Part shown: one piece after another, positions 23,392-25,069 of the stretch
Layout: every line of letters begins with the position of its first letter
Position numbering within the stretch: position 1 is the first letter of the stretch
DNA from: Spirochaetaceae bacterium
GTDB lineage: Bacteria > Spirochaetota > Spirochaetia > DSM-27196 > SKKC01
Assembly: GCA_003552745.1 (NCBI GenBank)
Contig: PUOG01000114.1
Span: 1-25,069, forward strand
Length of the DNA: 25,069 bases
Reading direction: 5' to 3'
The notes under the pieces: model-generated
The model's input: only the letters and a program-made list of their open reading frames with translations
Database searches by the model: none
Told to the model about the DNA's origin: nothing
Program-made: the position numbers and the translations under genes

Positions 23392-24249
23392 GTGACGCTT
23401 ACCGGCCTGCATCTGCTTCTAACCTATGAGTGCACCATGGAGTGCGAACACTGCTTCGTCTGGGGCAGCCCGAAGAGCAGCGGCACCATGTCGATTGCCG
23501 GAGTCCGATCGATTCTCCGTCAGGCGCGCGAGATGCCGGGCATCGAGTGGATCTACTTCGAGGGCGGGGAGCCGTTTCTTCACTATCCGCTGCTGACCGC
23601 GGCGGTGACCGAATCGTATGAAGCCGGATTCAAGGTCGGCATCGTAACCAATGCTTACTGGGCAACTTCGATTCCCGATGCGGTGCCGTGGCTGCAGCCG
23701 ATCGCGGGAATGGTCAGCGATCTATCGGTGAGCAGCGACCTTTTCCATTCGGGAGATGGAGACTCGCAGCGATCGGAGAACGCGGTGGCAGCCGCCCGTC
23801 AGCTCGGCATGCCGGTCGGGGTCATCTCCATCGGTGACGGTGCGGTCATGTACCGCGGCAGGGCCGCGGCGAAACTCGTTCGCGGGCGTCCACATCAACG
23901 GTGGGAGTGCTTCACAACCTGTCCGCACGAGACCCTCGCCGAGCCCGGTCGTGTACACGTCGATCCGTTCGGGAACATCCACGTCTGCCAGGGTATCGTC
24001 GTGGGGAACCTCTTCAACGAAAGACTGAGTCGCATCTGCGCCGGCTTCGAACCCGAATCGCATCCGGTGGTGGGGCCGCTTGTACGCGGGGGGCCGGCCG
24101 AGCTCGTTCGCCGGCACGCTCCGGCGCATGATGAGGCGTACGCCGACGCCTGCCACCTCTGCTACAACGCTCGTACTCTGCTTCGTGAGCGCTATCCCGA
24201 CGTTCTGGCGCCCGATCAGATGTACGGCCGTTTTCCGGGCTCCGGCTGA
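23392..24249 (+). CDS. Radical SAM protein with extra C-terminal cysteines
   Basis: From GTG 23392 this is 285 residues. The radical SAM cluster motif CxxxCxxC is C14, C18 and C21 (YECTMECEHCFVWG), followed by the SAM-binding FEGGEPFLHYP (GGEP). The C-terminal half carries more cysteines: CFTTCPHE, HVDPFGNIHVCQGI and CHLCYNAR, in an arrangement like SPASM or twitch domains that bind auxiliary Fe-S clusters. Such enzymes often modify peptides or act in cofactor maturation. No precursor peptide gene is evident nearby, so the substrate is unknown. The GTG start is preceded by TTGGAG. The 168-base gap before it is GC-rich with a CCGGT/ACCGG hairpin, so it is probably a separate transcript from the kinase. 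It converges on the GGDEF gene. Confidence 0.88.
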   Translation: MTLTGLHLLLTYECTMECEHCFVWGSPKSSGTMSIAGVRSILRQAREMPGIEWIYFEGGEPFLHYPLLTAAVTESYEAGFKVGIVTNAYWATSIPDAVPWLQPIAGMVSDLSVSSDLFHSGDGDSQRSENAVAAARQLGMPVGVISIGDGAVMYRGRAAAKLVRGRPHQRWECFTTCPHETLAEPGRVHVDPFGNIHVCQGIVVGNLFNERLSRICAGFEPESHPVVGPLVRGGPAELVRRHAPAHDEAYADACHLCYNARTLLRERYPDVLAPDQMYGRFPGSG

Positions 24250-24283
24250 TAGCAGACGCTCCTCGGAGGCCCCTGAAGCAGAT

Positions 24284-25069
24284 TCAGCGCGAACGCTTCA
24301 TCTCATACATGCGCGCGTCGGCGGTTCGAAGGAGTCCGTCGGCGTCCTCCGCGTCCGAAGGATAACGGGCAATGCCGACGTCGAAGCCGACCAGCGGTTG
24401 CTCGTCGCTGCTTCGGCCCATGCCTTGCAGCGATGTGTGCAGCAAGTTGAGATAGCGATTGTGCTCGGTCGCCGCGTAATCCGAGGCAAGGACGACGAAC
24501 TCATCACCGGCGAGTCGATAGACGCGCGCTCCGTCGGGAGCGTGTGTTGAGAGTGCGGAGGCGAAGTCGCGAAGCACCGCGTCGCCACGCGCGTGACCAA
24601 AGGTGTCGTTGAGTCGCTTGAACGATCGGAGATCGAACATGAGCAGCGATACTTCGCGAGCATCTTTCCAGAGGAGGGGCAGGTTATCGAGATCGCTCTG
24701 AAGTTGCCGACGATTCCACAGGCCGGTCAGGCTATCGGTAACGGCTTCGCGTCGCAGTGCGTGGCTAAGCTGTGCTTTCTCGAGAAGTGGGCCTGACCTC
24801 ATCGCCAGTATGCGAAAGTAGCGCAACTGTTCCGAAGAGAAGGCGCGGCTGTCGACCCGCCCCAGGCAAAGAAACCCGTGATGATCGATGCCGGCGACTA
24901 CCTTCGCAACGACGGCCTGAGTTGCTGTCGAGCCGGGGAAGATCTTCCCCAGCGCCTGCGCCTCGGTTACGATCGAAAACTCATCGGGATCTGCCTCCGA
25001 CTGGACCGTTTCGATCGTGAACGGATCGGCTGTCGTCGAGCAATGCCCGGCGGTAGCCGCCACCGTCCA
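24284..25069 (-). CDS. GGDEF-domain protein, 5' end outside window
   Basis: The frame is open to the right edge, so the N-terminus is cut off; at least 261 residues are visible. The first part (about 1-90) resembles the end of a GAF-type sensor domain (VVAKVVAGIDHHGFLCLGRV). A linker helix leads into a GGDEF domain with DSLTGLWNRRQLQSDL, FDLRSFKRLNDTFGHARGD and the active-site loop as AGDEF instead of GGDEF, then VGFDVGIARYP. AGDEF loops occur in some active diguanylate cyclases, so cyclic-di-GMP synthesis is plausible. No canonical RxxD inhibitory site is seen before the loop. It probably acts as a cytoplasmic or membrane-linked signalling enzyme. Confidence 0.9.
   Translation of the reverse strand, partial: WTVAATAGHCSTTADPFTIETVQSEADPDEFSIVTEAQALGKIFPGSTATQAVVAKVVAGIDHHGFLCLGRVDSRAFSSEQLRYFRILAMRSGPLLEKAQLSHALRREAVTDSLTGLWNRRQLQSDLDNLPLLWKDAREVSLLMFDLRSFKRLNDTFGHARGDAVLRDFASALSTHAPDGARVYRLAGDEFVVLASDYAATEHNRYLNLLHTSLQGMGRSSDEQPLVGFDVGIARYPSDAEDADGLLRTADARMYEMKRSR

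Noticed and set aside
1..25069. CRISPR arrays, rRNA, complete insertion sequences, prophage genes
   Set aside because: No regularly spaced identical repeats, rRNA signatures, complete transposase genes or phage structural genes were seen.

Overview
The window looks like a chromosomal stretch of a high-GC, didermic bacterium. The evidence is several lipoprotein or Sec signal peptides, LPP20-type proteins, and a catabolic/housekeeping gene set (deoC, class II aldolase, FGGY kinase, SDR, radical SAM, GGDEF). The density of secreted caspase-like proteins with PEGA, FGE-sulfatase and Lcl (DUF1566) domains would suit a free-living spirochaete or similar environmental organism. That is inference; no rRNA or other taxonomic marker is present.

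Layout. Bases 1-1430 (minus strand): deoC and a short DinB-like gene, with a rho-independent terminator at the left edge. Bases 1630-5590: four envelope proteins. Two small LPP20-like proteins are convergent around a shared hairpin; an LPP20/DUF4384 protein and a membrane protein begin a long rightward operon. Bases 5612-12720: the operon continues with three secreted or lipid-anchored caspase-fold proteins. The first is an ankyrin/SH3/Ig-like caspase lipoprotein, the second caspase-PEGA-FGE, the third caspase-PEGA(x3)-Lcl. Bases 12721-15676: a scarred mobile-element zone holding a broken Avd-like gene, a 178-bp direct repeat on each side of an AAA_14/DUF4143 ATPase gene, and the 3' end of a PD-(D/E)XK (Rpn-type) transposase gene. 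Bases 15677-19074: a second, decaying copy of the caspase-FGE plus caspase-Lcl pair. Bases 19201-24249 (plus strand): two small proteins, an SDR oxidoreductase, a class II aldolase, an FGGY kinase and a radical SAM protein. The right edge holds a truncated minus-strand GAF-like/GGDEF gene.

Main discovery. The two caspase-PEGA-Lcl paralogues differ in most of their length mainly at synonymous third positions. In the last ~35 codons the pattern inverts: 13 codons differ only at positions 1 and/or 2 and keep C at position 3 (NNC against NNC), while the codons between them are conserved. This is the signature of diversity-generating retroelement (DGR) mutagenesis at template AAC codons, and it lies in a C-type-lectin-like Lcl domain, a known kind of DGR target fold. 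About 120 bases downstream of the intact copy is a frameshifted gene matching the DGR accessory protein Avd, preceded by a strong 9-bp/4-nt-loop GC hairpin. This is the usual DGR order of target gene, hairpin, avd. No template repeat or reverse transcriptase is in the window: the cassette appears truncated where the repeat/ATPase/transposase material begins, or the template and RT act from elsewhere. The proposed system is therefore a DGR-diversified, secreted caspase family with lectin-fold C-termini, now partly decayed here.

The right-hand genes (class II aldolase, FGGY kinase nine bases apart, SDR upstream) look like a sugar or polyol catabolic cluster. Their substrate cannot be read from sequence.
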